Below are positions 52,384 to 61,126 of a stretch of 64,000 nt of DNA, in pieces. Numbering within the stretch: position 1 is the stretch's first letter; each line of letters starts with the position of its first letter. A program made the position numbers and the translations under genes. Source of the stretch: Haladaptatus sp. R4 (GTDB lineage: Archaea; Halobacteriota; Halobacteria; Halobacteriales; Haladaptataceae); contig NZ_LWHG01000005.1 in assembly GCF_001625445.1 (NCBI RefSeq), positions 1 to 64,000 of the forward strand. The letters are read 5' to 3'. The notes beneath the pieces were generated by a model that worked only from the letters and a program-made list of their open reading frames with translations, was not told the origin of the DNA and did no database searches.

Positions 52384-53532
52384 ATGCGAATTACGGACTA
52401 CGAACTGTTCGCCGTCCCGCCGCGTTGGCTGTTCCTTCGAATCGAGACGAGTGACGGACTCGTCGGTTGGGGTGAACCCGTCGTCGAGGGCCGTGTGAAG
52501 ACGGTCCGCGGCGCGGTCGAGGAACTGATGGACGACTACTTGGTCGGCGAGGATCCGATGCCGGTCGAGGATCACTGGCAACGACTGTATCGTGGCGGAT
52601 TCTACCGCGGCGGTCCCGTTCTGATGAGCGCCATCGCGGGAATCGATCAAGCGCTGTGGGACATCCGTGGAAAGGCGTTCGGCGCGCCGGTGTACGACTT
52701 GCTCGGCGGCCCGGTCCGCGACCGGGTACGCGTCTACCAGTGGGTCGGCGGCGACCGCCCGGCGGGCGTCGCCGAGGCCGCTCGCGAGAAGGTGGACGCC
52801 GGATTCACGGCGCTGAAGATGAACGCGACGCCCGAACTCCGTCGAATCGACACGCCCGCGGCGGTCGATTCGGTCGGCGAGCGACTTGAGACGGTTCGAG
52901 AGGAAGTCGGCCCGGACGTGGACATCGGCGTCGACTTCCACGGGCGCGTGGCGAAGTCGATGGCGAAGCGACTCGCCGACGTCCTCGAACCGCACGACCC
53001 GTTCTTCATCGAGGAACCGGTGCTTCCGGAACAGAACGAGTTCCTCCCACAACTCGCGGCTCACACGTCGATTCCGATCGCGACGGGCGAGCGGATGTAC
53101 TCCCGTTGGGATTTCAAGGAGGTGTTCGAATCGGGCGCAGTGGACGTGATTCAACCCGACCTCTCGCACGCGGGCGGAATCACGGAAACGCACAAAATCG
53201 CGTCGATGGCCGAGGCCTACGACGTGGCGCTCGCGCCACACTGTCCGCTCGGCCCGGTCGCACTCGCGTCCTGTCTACAGGTCGATGCCTGCTCGCCGAA
53301 CGCGTTGATTCAGGAACAGAGCCTCGACATCCACTACAACGAGGGCGGCGACGTGCTCGATTATCTGGCCGACCCCAGCGTCTTCGACTACGAGGACGGG
53401 TACGTCTCGCTCCCCGGCGCCCCCGGATTGGGCGTCGAACCGGACGAGGAAACCCTGCGCGAGCGCGCCGGTCACGACGACTGGCACAACCCAGTCTGGC
53501 GACACGATGACGGCAGCGTCGCGGAGTGGTGA
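52384..53532 (+). CDS. dgoD: D-galactonate dehydratase (enolase superfamily)
   Basis: A 382-residue enzyme of the mandelate-racemase/enolase superfamily, the same length as bacterial DgoD. It should dehydrate D-galactonate to 2-keto-3-deoxygalactonate. Signature parts: AGIDQALWDIRGKAFGAPVYDLLGG; ALKMNAT near 142; Asp in DIGVDFHGR; Glu in FFIEEPVLPE; Glu in IATGERMYSR; and HCPLGPVALA with the catalytic His. A related galacturonate-like aldonic acid is possible. No transporter or aldolase of the pathway is adjacent. It is divergent from the Dph6-like gene. Confidence 0.88.
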   Translation: MRITDYELFAVPPRWLFLRIETSDGLVGWGEPVVEGRVKTVRGAVEELMDDYLVGEDPMPVEDHWQRLYRGGFYRGGPVLMSAIAGIDQALWDIRGKAFGAPVYDLLGGPVRDRVRVYQWVGGDRPAGVAEAAREKVDAGFTALKMNATPELRRIDTPAAVDSVGERLETVREEVGPDVDIGVDFHGRVAKSMAKRLADVLEPHDPFFIEEPVLPEQNEFLPQLAAHTSIPIATGERMYSRWDFKEVFESGAVDVIQPDLSHAGGITETHKIASMAEAYDVALAPHCPLGPVALASCLQVDACSPNALIQEQSLDIHYNEGGDVLDYLADPSVFDYEDGYVSLPGAPGLGVEPDEETLRERAGHDDWHNPVWRHDDGSVAEW

Positions 53533-53775
53533 CGGTTCGGTGTAATTCCGTTGTTTGCGTATCCATCCATCGGAAATGGTTGTGGTCACACACCAGTTGT
53601 AGAGTGTCTTGAGTCTCCTACGGAAGCAAGCTAAAGCAAAAAGCCACGATGTATTTAAAGAGATGATTTTTAGGAGTCGATTTTGTGACTAGTATCTAGT
53701 GTTCACACTACTTGAAGAGGTACTCCACACACAGATTTTGACGTTCGGAACTACTGTACACAGAGAGGTTCAGGT
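53533..53775. other. Short intergenic region between convergent genes
   Basis: About 240 bp between the convergent dgoD and orc genes. It shares GTGTCTTGAGTC (53602-53613) with 60927-60938, both just beyond the ends of orc genes. I see nothing else. Confidence 0.35.
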
Positions 53776-55077
53776 TCACCAGTCTTGGACACGGCGTTGG
53801 TCGAGATTATCATTCAGTTCGGAAAATCGGTTATCGTCGATAAGGATATCGTACACGAGGTCAGAATCTTCGACAAGCCGATTGAGGAGATTGATGCCAC
53901 CGGAACGACCTCGATTCTCCTTTTGGATGTCGATAAGGCCGAGAAATGCTTGCTCTTTCAAGATATCACGGAAGCGCCGCTCGGAGAGTGTGTCTAAATC
54001 GATTGTCCTGCAAATATTCGAATACTGGCGGTAGACGAGTTGTGTGGCGAATTCGTCTTGTGCCGAGTTGTTTGTGAGAATAGAGAGTGCTAAGAGCACT
54101 GCTTTTGCTTGTTGTGGAACCCCCTCGATAAGTTCCTTGAAGCGATCCTTTTCTGCTTCAGTACGCGCCTCTCGGACATGCGCTTCAGTTACCTGCTCTG
54201 CATCCTGCTTATATGCTAAATTGCCCGAATGACGAAGGATGTCAATTGCCTTTCGTGCATCACCGAAGTCCTGAGCCGCAAAAGCCGCACAGAGCGGGAT
54301 AACGTCGCTCGTTAATACATCGGATTGGAATGCGTCTTTCCGGTTTTCCATGATCTGCTCCAACTGAGTGGCGTCATACGGTTGGAAGGCCATCTCCTTT
54401 GGCTGCAGACTCGACTTTACTCGTTCGTTCAGATCATCTGCCCATTCGATCTTGTTACTGATCGCGATAACTCCGATACGACAGGATGTGCTACCGGATT
54501 CACCGGCTCTAGACAGTTTCATCAATATGCTATCGTCAGTCATCAAATCTGCTTCGTCGAGGATGATGATGGCAACGTCATATTGGGAATCCAAGACTGT
54601 CCAGAGTCGCTCATAGTAGGCAGCAGTAGAGAGACCAGTTTCAGGAACTCGAAGCTGTGTTACATCCGGTTGGTTGTAATGGCGCGCAAGGGTCGAAACT
54701 GCTTGTGTCTCGGTGCTATGGGTTGAACAATCGACGTATGCTGTGCCAATACTGACCCCGTCTTTCGCTAACTCCTTTGCACGGGTTGTGACGTGGCGCG
54801 AAACCAGTGATTTCCCTGTTCCCGTTTTCCCGTAGATAATTACGTTTTCAGGTGAGTGCCCATTGACGGCACTTCGCAGTTCTTCCGCTAACATTCGAAT
54901 TTCGTCATCTCGGCCGACGATCCGGTCGGCACTTGGGACGTGATCGATTTCGAGCAAGCCCTTATTTGAAAAGATGTTATCTTCTTGCTCGAAAATTTCA
55001 CGAGCAACGTCGAACCCCTCACCACCATCTGTTCGTAGCTGGGATTGGTTTGGCTCGTTACCACGAGACTGGTTCAT
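53776..55077 (-). CDS. Orc1/Cdc6 replication initiator (origin 2)
   Basis: A 433-residue AAA+ initiator. IFSNKGLLEIDHVPSADRIVGRDDEI is the usual lead-in, Walker A is GKTGTGKS in NVIIYGKTGTGKSLVSRHV, and Walker B is VAIIILDEADLM. The winged helix is at about 325-433 (ERRFRDILKEQAFLGLIDIQKE). It should bind the ORBs in the region to its right. It is clearly a paralogue of, not identical to, the proteins at 28035 and 59652. The N-terminal 20 residues are Gln/Asn-rich and unlike the others. Confidence 0.92.
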   Translation of the reverse strand: MNQSRGNEPNQSQLRTDGGEGFDVAREIFEQEDNIFSNKGLLEIDHVPSADRIVGRDDEIRMLAEELRSAVNGHSPENVIIYGKTGTGKSLVSRHVTTRAKELAKDGVSIGTAYVDCSTHSTETQAVSTLARHYNQPDVTQLRVPETGLSTAAYYERLWTVLDSQYDVAIIILDEADLMTDDSILMKLSRAGESGSTSCRIGVIAISNKIEWADDLNERVKSSLQPKEMAFQPYDATQLEQIMENRKDAFQSDVLTSDVIPLCAAFAAQDFGDARKAIDILRHSGNLAYKQDAEQVTEAHVREARTEAEKDRFKELIEGVPQQAKAVLLALSILTNNSAQDEFATQLVYRQYSNICRTIDLDTLSERRFRDILKEQAFLGLIDIQKENRGRSGGINLLNRLVEDSDLVYDILIDDNRFSELNDNLDQRRVQDW

Positions 55078-55123
55078 ACACCAACTATTTGTAACAACTC
55101 ACATATATCTCCTATGATATTAT

Positions 55124-55143
55124 GGGGCCTCCTTTCCGACGTT
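55124..55143 (-). repeat. ORB2 copy near the initiator gene
   Basis: GGGGCCTCCTTTCCGACGTT, close to the orc start, where binding could autoregulate the gene. Confidence 0.6.
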
Positions 55144-55210
55144 AATTATTGTGCTTATCGGCGTTGCAACGCATTTGGCGGCGTATTTGCAGTGGATTGT
55201 ATTGAACTAC

Positions 55211-55221
55211 GTTTCCGACGT
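55211..55221 (-). repeat. ORB2 core, no C-run
   Basis: Only the core GTTTCCGACGT is present. Confidence 0.5.
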
Positions 55222-55397
55222 ATAGTCATCTGTTCTCCCCTTTGTTCCGATGTTTCTACCCGATTTAAGCGTTCTTGGGCTGTATTTCGATCTACTTTCC
55301 ATTTATATATCATAACCTTGTTTCCGAAGTTTGAACCGGTTCTCCCCCCTCTTTTCCGATGTTCCCGAAATCTCATCGAAGGAATTCATTTTTCACT

Positions 55398-55422
55398 CCC
55401 TCCCCCCGTGTTTCCGACGTTA
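55398..55422 (-). repeat. ORB2 copy with C-run
   Basis: CCCCCCGTGTTTCCGACGTT forms the core; it matches the next copy over about 20 bp. Confidence 0.8.
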
Positions 55423-55454
55423 TCCTCTAGTGGAGACTCTATACAGAGAACACC

Positions 55455-55479
55455 CACACCCCCCGTGTTTCCGACGTTT
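55455..55479 (-). repeat. ORB2 copy left of the unwinding region
   Basis: CCCCCCGTGTTTCCGACGTT with an extended ACACC lead; inverted partner of 55630-55656. Confidence 0.85.
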
Positions 55480-55629
55480 CTTCTAGCGACTTTCTAGACT
55501 TAGATTTCAATTAGAAAACACTCCCCACTCGTCTTCTAATTGCTGTGTGAGTGGAAACCAGTGACTTCAATTCCCTGTTCCGGTTAGTCATCGACTGCTT
55601 CCATAAAGAGACTCACATAGAATTTCGTA

Positions 55630-55656
55630 GAACGTCGGAAACGTGGGGGGTGTGTG
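55630..55656 (+). repeat. ORB2 copy right of the unwinding region
   Basis: GAACGTCGGAAACGTGGGGG then GTGTGTG; complementary to the 55455 copy apart from one or two bases. Confidence 0.85.
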
Positions 55657-55698
55657 CTTTCTTTTCTCCCAACAAAGAATACTGAAACTGACCTTCTA

Positions 55699-55716
55699 GA
55701 ACGTCGGAAATGGGAT
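55699..55716 (+). repeat. ORB2 copy, outer right
   Basis: GAACGTCGGAAATGGGAT keeps the core with a shortened G-run. Confidence 0.6.
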
Positions 55717-55865
55717 TTCTCCATCTCACTTAAAAACTGTTTCCTTGGGAAACTCGGAAGTTCCGGAAACTCATCCTCCACTGCAAACCATCATACAACT
55801 TTGATCGACCCTGTTTTCGTTCAGGCGACGTATAACAAAACTCCATCCGGCCGACGTGGCTGTAA

Positions 55866-57350
55866 ATGGGGTCTGTGGGTCTGGTTACCGGGAGGACAGT
55901 CGTATTACTACTCGTGCTGTCGCTCGTCGCTGGCACGTTCGCTCCGCAAGCGACGGCACAATCGTCGGGCGGACAGTCGTCGAGCGGGCCGCCGTCCGTT
56001 TCGATTTCCATCGAGCGGCACGCGTCCCAATCCGGCACCGTTCGCTATCATCTCGATTTCGAGACACCCGACGACGGGAGCCACTTTTGGCTCATCAATT
56101 ACACCGGAAACGTGGTGTCCTCGGATGGGTTCGTCAGCGACCAAACGGGGAACGGAAACCACGCACTCCGTTGGGACGGCGAGACTGACTCCCCGTCGAT
56201 GACGATCACCACGAGTGTTCACTCCGGAAGCGGTCGCGAGTTCGCGGCGACCGACGACTGGGCGCTCGCACCGACGCCGAGGATGTCGGTCGCGTGGGAA
56301 TCCACGGCCGCCGACGACTGGAGCTATTTTCACCCCCTCCAGGACGACTATCCGGATCGGAGCGTTTCGTTCGCCGATTCCGGCGTTCTCGGGTCGGCGT
56401 TCACGTACGTCGGAAAGTACCACGAACGCGTCCGTCACGCGGACGGGCAACGATTTCGGATGATCGTCGCGGCCGATGCGTCTCCAGCCGAGTCCCCCAA
56501 GTCGATTTTCAACTCGCTCAGCGCGGCGAGCAAACGGATTCCCGGCCAGCCCCCGGACGACGTACTGATGTTCGTCCTCCCCGACCCGATTTGGCGCGGT
56601 GGGTACTCCTCGCCGAAGTACGGCGAACTATGGGTACACGAAGACGCCCGCCTCGACGATCCACAGAATCTCTGGTTACACGAGTATTTCCACACGCGAC
56701 AGTCGTTCGAACTGAGCGATAAGATGGAGTGGTTTCGGGAGGCCAGCGCCGCCTACTTCGCGTCGGATCTGGCGATGAAGGAGGACGAAACCTCGAAATC
56801 CGCCGTTGTCGGAACGCTCTCGTCGAAATCGTACGACGCATCGACGCTCTCGAAACCGAACACGTGGGCCGACCGTGAGGTCCCGTACTATCGCGGGGCG
56901 CTCACCTTGTGGGCCCTCGACGAAAAGATACAGCAGGCGACCGACGGGCATCGTAGCCTGATGGACGTATTTCACCGGATGAACGAACACGATGGGACGG
57001 TCACGTACGCCGATTTCCGGAATATCGTCGCCGACGTGGCCGGACGGTCGATGACACCGTGGTTGAACAAGCACGTCACGACGACCTCGAAACTACGCCT
57101 GCAGGATCTCAAACAGGCGAACGATGCGGGATCGAACGTCGGCGATGGTGATGGGTCACAGAAGGATGTGGGCGCGGACAAACAGTCCGGCGGTATGAGC
57201 GGAATTCATTCCCCAGCAAAGACGGGTAACCTACCTTCGACGCTCGTTTTCTGGGGAGGACTCGGTCTCGTCAGTTTGGTGTTCGGACTGACGGTGGCGC
57301 AGTACGCATCCGGTCTGGTGTCCCGGTTCCGCGGTGGAAGGGGGAAGTAA
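55866..57350 (+). CDS. Membrane-anchored extracellular gluzincin metalloprotease
   Basis: A 494-residue protein. A signal peptide (VVLLLVLSLVAGTFAPQATA) leads to an N-terminal beta domain (about 45-195), then a zinc peptidase domain with HEYFHTRQSFELSDKMEWFREASAAYFA. Here HExxH and the downstream Glu in WFREA are spaced as in gluzincins (M1/M61-like). A Gly/Ser/Asp linker and one C-terminal membrane helix (LVFWGGLGLVSLVFGLTVAQY) with a basic end anchor it. It probably trims surface proteins; targets are unknown. It is the only gene besides nadE between origins 2 and 3. Confidence 0.8.
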   Translation: MGSVGLVTGRTVVLLLVLSLVAGTFAPQATAQSSGGQSSSGPPSVSISIERHASQSGTVRYHLDFETPDDGSHFWLINYTGNVVSSDGFVSDQTGNGNHALRWDGETDSPSMTITTSVHSGSGREFAATDDWALAPTPRMSVAWESTAADDWSYFHPLQDDYPDRSVSFADSGVLGSAFTYVGKYHERVRHADGQRFRMIVAADASPAESPKSIFNSLSAASKRIPGQPPDDVLMFVLPDPIWRGGYSSPKYGELWVHEDARLDDPQNLWLHEYFHTRQSFELSDKMEWFREASAAYFASDLAMKEDETSKSAVVGTLSSKSYDASTLSKPNTWADREVPYYRGALTLWALDEKIQQATDGHRSLMDVFHRMNEHDGTVTYADFRNIVADVAGRSMTPWLNKHVTTTSKLRLQDLKQANDAGSNVGDGDGSQKDVGADKQSGGMSGIHSPAKTGNLPSTLVFWGGLGLVSLVFGLTVAQYASGLVSRFRGGRGK

Positions 57351-57442
57351 GCCGGTTCTCTCATTTCCTCCTCAGTGTGGCTACGTCGACGAGTATCGTC
57401 GTCGAGTCGGCGGACGGACGTGACACACTCCCCCGATTTCGT

Positions 57443-59110
57443 TCACTCCGGGAGGGTGCTTTCGTACTTCGCCGCGAGCGGGTATCGCCATCCCACGCCG
57501 AACGCTTTCGGAGATACCTTGAGCACGGGAGCGGCCTGAAACCGTTTGTACTCGGATCGATGTAGCATCGAAAGTACCCGACGAACCGTTTCGTGGTCGT
57601 ATCCCGATTCGACCAGTTCGTCGGCGGTCAGCCCTTCGTCAACGTACCCCGCTAGAATCGAATCGAGAACTTCGTACGGTGGAAGGTCGTCCTCGTCGGT
57701 TTGATCCGCCCGAAGTTCCGCGGAGGGCGGTTTTTCGATGACGCGTTCGGGGATGGTCGTCTCGGATGCGTTCATCCGATTTGCGAGCTCGTAGACGAAC
57801 GTTTTCGGGCAGTCCGCTATCGGAGCGAGTGACCCACACATATCGCCGTAGAGGGTGGTGTACCCGATGGCGAGTTCGCTCCGATTACTGGTCGCGAGGA
57901 GGAGACGGCCCTGTTCGTTCGCGATGGCCATCAGTGTCGTCGCTCGAATTCGTGCTTGGACGTTCTCCTCCGTGACGCTCGGTTCCTCGTCGAGAACCGG
58001 TGCCAACTCCGCCTCGAACGACTCGAAGGTGTCCTCTATCGGTATGTCGAGGAAGTCGATATCGAGGTTGTCGGCGAGTTCGCGGGCGTCGATTTCACTC
58101 TCGTCGCTGGTGTATCTGGTCGGCATGGCGACACCGAGGACGCTCTCCTGACCGAGCGCATCGACGGCCAGCGCGGCCGTCAGCGAGGAGTCGATCCCAC
58201 CCGAAAGTCCGACGAGAACGTCCTCGAACCCCGTTTTGTGGACGTAATCCCTGATCCCGAGTGCGAGTGCCGACCGGATCTCCGCCGCTCCAACCGGGGG
58301 TTCGGGGGCGATGTTTACCGTCGCAGGGGATTCGGCGTCGAGCGGGACGTCGTAGACCGCGAAATCCTCCTCGAAGGTCGCGAGTCGGCATGCTATCGTC
58401 CCGTCGGGTGCGACGACGAACGAACGGCCGTCGAAGATGAGTTCGTCGTTCGCACCGACCTGGTTCACGAAGACCAGCCACTTGCCGTGGTCGCTGGCGT
58501 GTGCACCGAACAGTTGCTCCCGAAATTCGCCTTTCCCGCCGTAAAACGGACTGGCGGAGCTGTTTACGAGCAGATCAGCGCCCGCCGTCACGAGGTCTTC
58601 GATGGGGTCCTCGTCGTACTCCGGGCGCTCCCACACGTCGGGTTCGTTCCACGCGTCCTCACAGATACTGACGCCGAGTTCGGTTCCGTCGCCGAGCGTG
58701 TGGAGCGGTTGGCTCGTCGCGGGCTCGAAAAATCGGTCCTCGTCGAACACGTCGTACGTCGGGAGAAGCCGTTTCTCGGTCCGACCGACGACCGTTCCAT
58801 CGCGGCATATCGCCACCGCGTTTTGCACCCCTTTTCCGTACTCGTCGGCGTTCCGCGCGACGAACCCGACGATGGCCGTGATGTCCGTCGCTTCCTCGGC
58901 GATTCGGTCGAGCGCGGCAAGCTGTGTTTCGATGAACGACTCGCGTTTTACGAGGTCCTGGGGAGGATAGCCGACGAGCGCGAGTTCCGAGAACACGACC
59001 AGGTCGGCGTTCTCCTCGCGTGCTCGACGGATTCCGTCCTTGATCTTCCGTTCGTTGTCCTCGATATCCCCGACGGTGTAGTTCGATTGTACCAGTGCGA
59101 CCCGATGCAT
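57443..59110 (-). CDS. nadE: Glutamine-dependent NAD+ synthetase
   Basis: A 555-residue two-domain enzyme that amidates nicotinic acid adenine dinucleotide to NAD+. The N-terminal nitrilase-like glutaminase has its triad at Glu42 (FSELALVGYPPQD), Lys in GRTEKRLLPTYDVFDEDRFF and Cys in LGVSICEDAW. The synthetase domain has the PP-loop VGLSGGIDSSLTAAL and NRSELAIGYTTLYGDMCG. ATG at 59110 (MHRVALVQSNYTVGD) fits the family; five codons upstream lie an alternative start. It is convergent with the protease gene and starts next to origin 3. Confidence 0.93.
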   Translation of the reverse strand: MHRVALVQSNYTVGDIEDNERKIKDGIRRAREENADLVVFSELALVGYPPQDLVKRESFIETQLAALDRIAEEATDITAIVGFVARNADEYGKGVQNAVAICRDGTVVGRTEKRLLPTYDVFDEDRFFEPATSQPLHTLGDGTELGVSICEDAWNEPDVWERPEYDEDPIEDLVTAGADLLVNSSASPFYGGKGEFREQLFGAHASDHGKWLVFVNQVGANDELIFDGRSFVVAPDGTIACRLATFEEDFAVYDVPLDAESPATVNIAPEPPVGAAEIRSALALGIRDYVHKTGFEDVLVGLSGGIDSSLTAALAVDALGQESVLGVAMPTRYTSDESEIDARELADNLDIDFLDIPIEDTFESFEAELAPVLDEEPSVTEENVQARIRATTLMAIANEQGRLLLATSNRSELAIGYTTLYGDMCGSLAPIADCPKTFVYELANRMNASETTIPERVIEKPPSAELRADQTDEDDLPPYEVLDSILAGYVDEGLTADELVESGYDHETVRRVLSMLHRSEYKRFQAAPVLKVSPKAFGVGWRYPLAAKYESTLPE

Positions 59111-59261
59111 GTCAATATGTCCCACGGGGTCGTAGGGAGTCGAGTGGCAAAGGTGTGGTGTCGGTGAGATGCAGGAATTTTGTTGGTCATCTAGTGGGGC
59201 AGGTGCTGTGTTCCTATTCAGTTGTATGGGTACTTGTCTGATTTCCCTGTAGGTAATCCCA

Positions 59262-59289
59262 CTATTTCCAGTTCAACACCCCTCTTATA
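59262..59289 (-). repeat. ORB3 partial copy, outer left
   Basis: The minus strand reads GAGGGGTGTTGAACTGGAAA, a rearranged or partial match. Confidence 0.45.
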
Positions 59290-59316
59290 ACACTCCCACC
59301 CCGGGTTTCCAGTGCT
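59287..59316 (-). repeat. ORB3 left arm
   Basis: Thirty bases complementary to 59486-59515 with one mismatch (A for G within the G-run). Confidence 0.88.
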
Positions 59317-59485
59317 TCTCTGATCATGTGGCCTCACTTGCTCCAGTGTTACCGCAGCACTTGTTGAATTAATATATTATATTAGAACTCAAAATCTCTA
59401 GTACTGTTCTGTTTTGTCACTACTCCACATATATGTTTCGTCTCTAGATATTAGAATCAGTAAATGCGATGCGTCAATTGAGGAA

Positions 59486-59515
59486 AGCACTGGAAACCCG
59501 GGGTGGGGGTGTTAT
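59486..59515 (+). repeat. ORB3 right arm
   Basis: Core AGCACTGGAAACCCGGGGTG, then GGGGTGTTAT; it faces the left arm across 169 bp. Confidence 0.88.
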
Positions 59516-59525
59516 AATATGGCCC

Positions 59526-59551
59526 TAGCACTGGAAGTGGTGGGGTCACTT
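59526..59551 (+). repeat. ORB3 partial copy
   Basis: TAGCACTGGAAGTGGTGGGG; core intact, following bases changed. Confidence 0.6.
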
Positions 59552-59590
59552 ATCGTATTTAATAGTACTTAAACGAATGGAGCACCGGAA

Positions 59591-59620
59591 GCATTGGAAC
59601 TGGTGGTGGTGGGGTTTTAT
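59591..59620 (+). repeat. ORB3 degenerate copy beside the initiator gene
   Basis: GCATTGGAACTGGTGGTGGT, then GGGGTTTTATA; 30 bp before the orc ATG. Confidence 0.5.
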
Positions 59621-59651
59621 ATCGAAGGCAACTCTTGCTTATTATACACTC

Positions 59652-60863
59652 ATGTCGGATTTCGATTTCACACCAAACGAGTTTCCCTTTAAGAACAGGA
59701 ATGTATTAATGGAGGACTACACTCCGAATACACTCGTTGGAAGAGATGACGAACTCACAGAGTATCATTCCGTGTTACAGCCTGCAATCAATGGCGAACA
59801 GCCTAATAACATTTTTCTCTATGGAAAAACTGGTGTCGGAAAAACTGCTGCGACACGATTTTTGCTTGATCGGCTGGAGCAAAACTCCGTTGAATACAAT
59901 GTCGATATTAAAACGGCGGTCGTCAATTGTGATGGATTCGACACTAGCTACCGTGTTGCCGTCCATCTCGTCAACAAATTCTGCCCGCCCGAAGAGCAGA
60001 TTAGCGATACTGGTTATTCGCGTTCGCAAGTTTATGATGCGCTATGGAATGTTCTCGATTCCTGTGGTGGAATTTTTATCCTTGTTCTCGACGAGGTTGA
60101 TCACCTTCAGGATGAATCGATTCTCTACCAACTCTCTCGTGCTCGTGAAAATCGAAACATCGAAAGCGCTCGTATCTCCGTCATCGGGATAAGTAACGAT
60201 CTCACTTTCCGGGACCACCTCTCTCCCAAGACTCGTTCGTCCTTGTGCGAACGTTCTATTTCGTTTTCTACATACGATGCGAACGAACTCCAAGAAGTTC
60301 TCCGACAGCGTGAGACGGCCGCCTTTACAGATGGTGCGCTTGAAGATGACGTTATTCCTCTTTGCGCAGCCTATGGCGCACAAGAGTCCGGCGATGCGCG
60401 TAAAGCCCTTGACTTACTTCTTCAAGCAGGTGATCTCGCCCGGAAAGAAGATGCCGAGATCGTAACGGAAGATCATGTCCGGCGTGGACGCGACGAACTT
60501 GAGGAGGAGGAAGTCGCTGTGGGAATTGTCTCGTTAAACCAGCACGAGCAACTGGTTCTGTATGCTCTTACGACATTCGAAGCAAATGAGGAGACGCCGA
60601 TACGTACGCGATCACTGTACGAGCGATATACCACACTCGCTGAAATGGCGGCGATGAGTCCCAATTCGTCACGATGGATGCGAGCTCAGTGCGATACCCT
60701 CGAAATGCTCGGGCTCACGGAAAGCAATCACAGGAACGAAGGACTGGCCGGTGGAAGTTACCGAGAGCACGTTCTGGCGCAGGATTTAGATTTGGTTGTT
60801 CAGGCGCTCGACGGAACGATTATGCAGACCGGTATTCATGATAGTATTGAAAAGCATATCTGA
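59652..60863 (+). CDS. Orc1/Cdc6 replication initiator (origin 3)
   Basis: A 403-residue AAA+ initiator. FPFKNRNVLMEDYTPNTLVGRDDELTEY leads to Walker A GKTGVGKT, Walker B IFILVLDEVDHL, and a C-terminal winged helix (about 305-403). It is the most divergent of the three at the N-terminus and lacks the 'LEI.H.P' lead-in. The ATG at 59652 is preferred; an upstream frame from 59577 begins MEHRKHWNWWWWGF, which is simply the translated ORB copy. It should bind the ORB3 set just upstream. Confidence 0.92.
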   Translation: MSDFDFTPNEFPFKNRNVLMEDYTPNTLVGRDDELTEYHSVLQPAINGEQPNNIFLYGKTGVGKTAATRFLLDRLEQNSVEYNVDIKTAVVNCDGFDTSYRVAVHLVNKFCPPEEQISDTGYSRSQVYDALWNVLDSCGGIFILVLDEVDHLQDESILYQLSRARENRNIESARISVIGISNDLTFRDHLSPKTRSSLCERSISFSTYDANELQEVLRQRETAAFTDGALEDDVIPLCAAYGAQESGDARKALDLLLQAGDLARKEDAEIVTEDHVRRGRDELEEEEVAVGIVSLNQHEQLVLYALTTFEANEETPIRTRSLYERYTTLAEMAAMSPNSSRWMRAQCDTLEMLGLTESNHRNEGLAGGSYREHVLAQDLDLVVQALDGTIMQTGIHDSIEKHI

Positions 60864-61126
60864 GCAAGTGGTCTCCCTTTCGCTTTCCGTGATCGTGTAC
60901 TCGTGATACCGATCCACTGTATTCAGTGTCTTGAGTCGTGCGGTACTCGAACGATTGTGGAAAGACATGCAATACGGTGAGGGTGTGCCCGGAGGACCGC
61001 CCTTTCAGCGCTTTATATCGACGTCGTCACCGTCTCTCCATTTTGGCGGCCGAAAATAGTACAGGCTCGTTTGCACGAACAACGCGGCAAACGTAAAGGT
61101 GCTTGCGCCCCTCGTTGTTTCATACC
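60864..61126. other. Intergenic region after origin 3 initiator
   Basis: About 260 bp with no gene. GTGTCTTGAGTC at 60927-60938 also occurs at 53602-53613, beyond the origin 2 initiator. Confidence 0.35.

Larger units (their letters stand above)
55078..55865. other. Replication origin 2 (ORB-type)
   Basis: About 790 bp with at least six recognisable copies of a TTTCCGACGTT element. Strong copies have a C-run on the left: 55398-55422 and 55455-55479 in one orientation, 55630-55656 in the other, where the G-run reads GTGGGGGGTGTGTG. They enclose 150 bp of AT-rich DNA (55480-55629). Weaker copies are at 55124, 55211, 55237, 55316, 55344 and 55699. The sequence is different from the ORBs of origins 1 and 3, so each initiator probably recognises its own set. 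Confidence 0.85.
59111..59651. other. Replication origin 3 (ORB-type)
   Basis: About 540 bp between nadE and the third orc gene. Two 30-bp elements, 59287-59316 and 59486-59515, are inverted copies differing at one base. Each has the core AGCACTGGAAACCCGGGGTG and then a G-rich GGGGGTGTTAT or GGGAGTGTTAT. They enclose an AT-rich stretch (59360-59470). Partial copies lie at 59262, 59526 and 59591. The core GCACTGGAAAC is shared in part with ORB1 (CACTGGAAAC), but the G-run differs. Confidence 0.85.

Noticed and set aside
52135-53241. Minus-strand frame of 368 codons opposite dgoD
   Set aside because: Antisense mirror of a gene with full catalytic motifs.
57956-59167. Plus-strand frame of 403 codons opposite nadE
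   Set aside because: Antisense mirror; nadE has intact glutaminase and synthetase motifs.
59577-59651. Extended N-terminus (MEHRKHWNWWWWGF) for the origin 3 initiator
   Set aside because: It is the translation of a G-rich ORB copy; the real start is the ATG at 59652.
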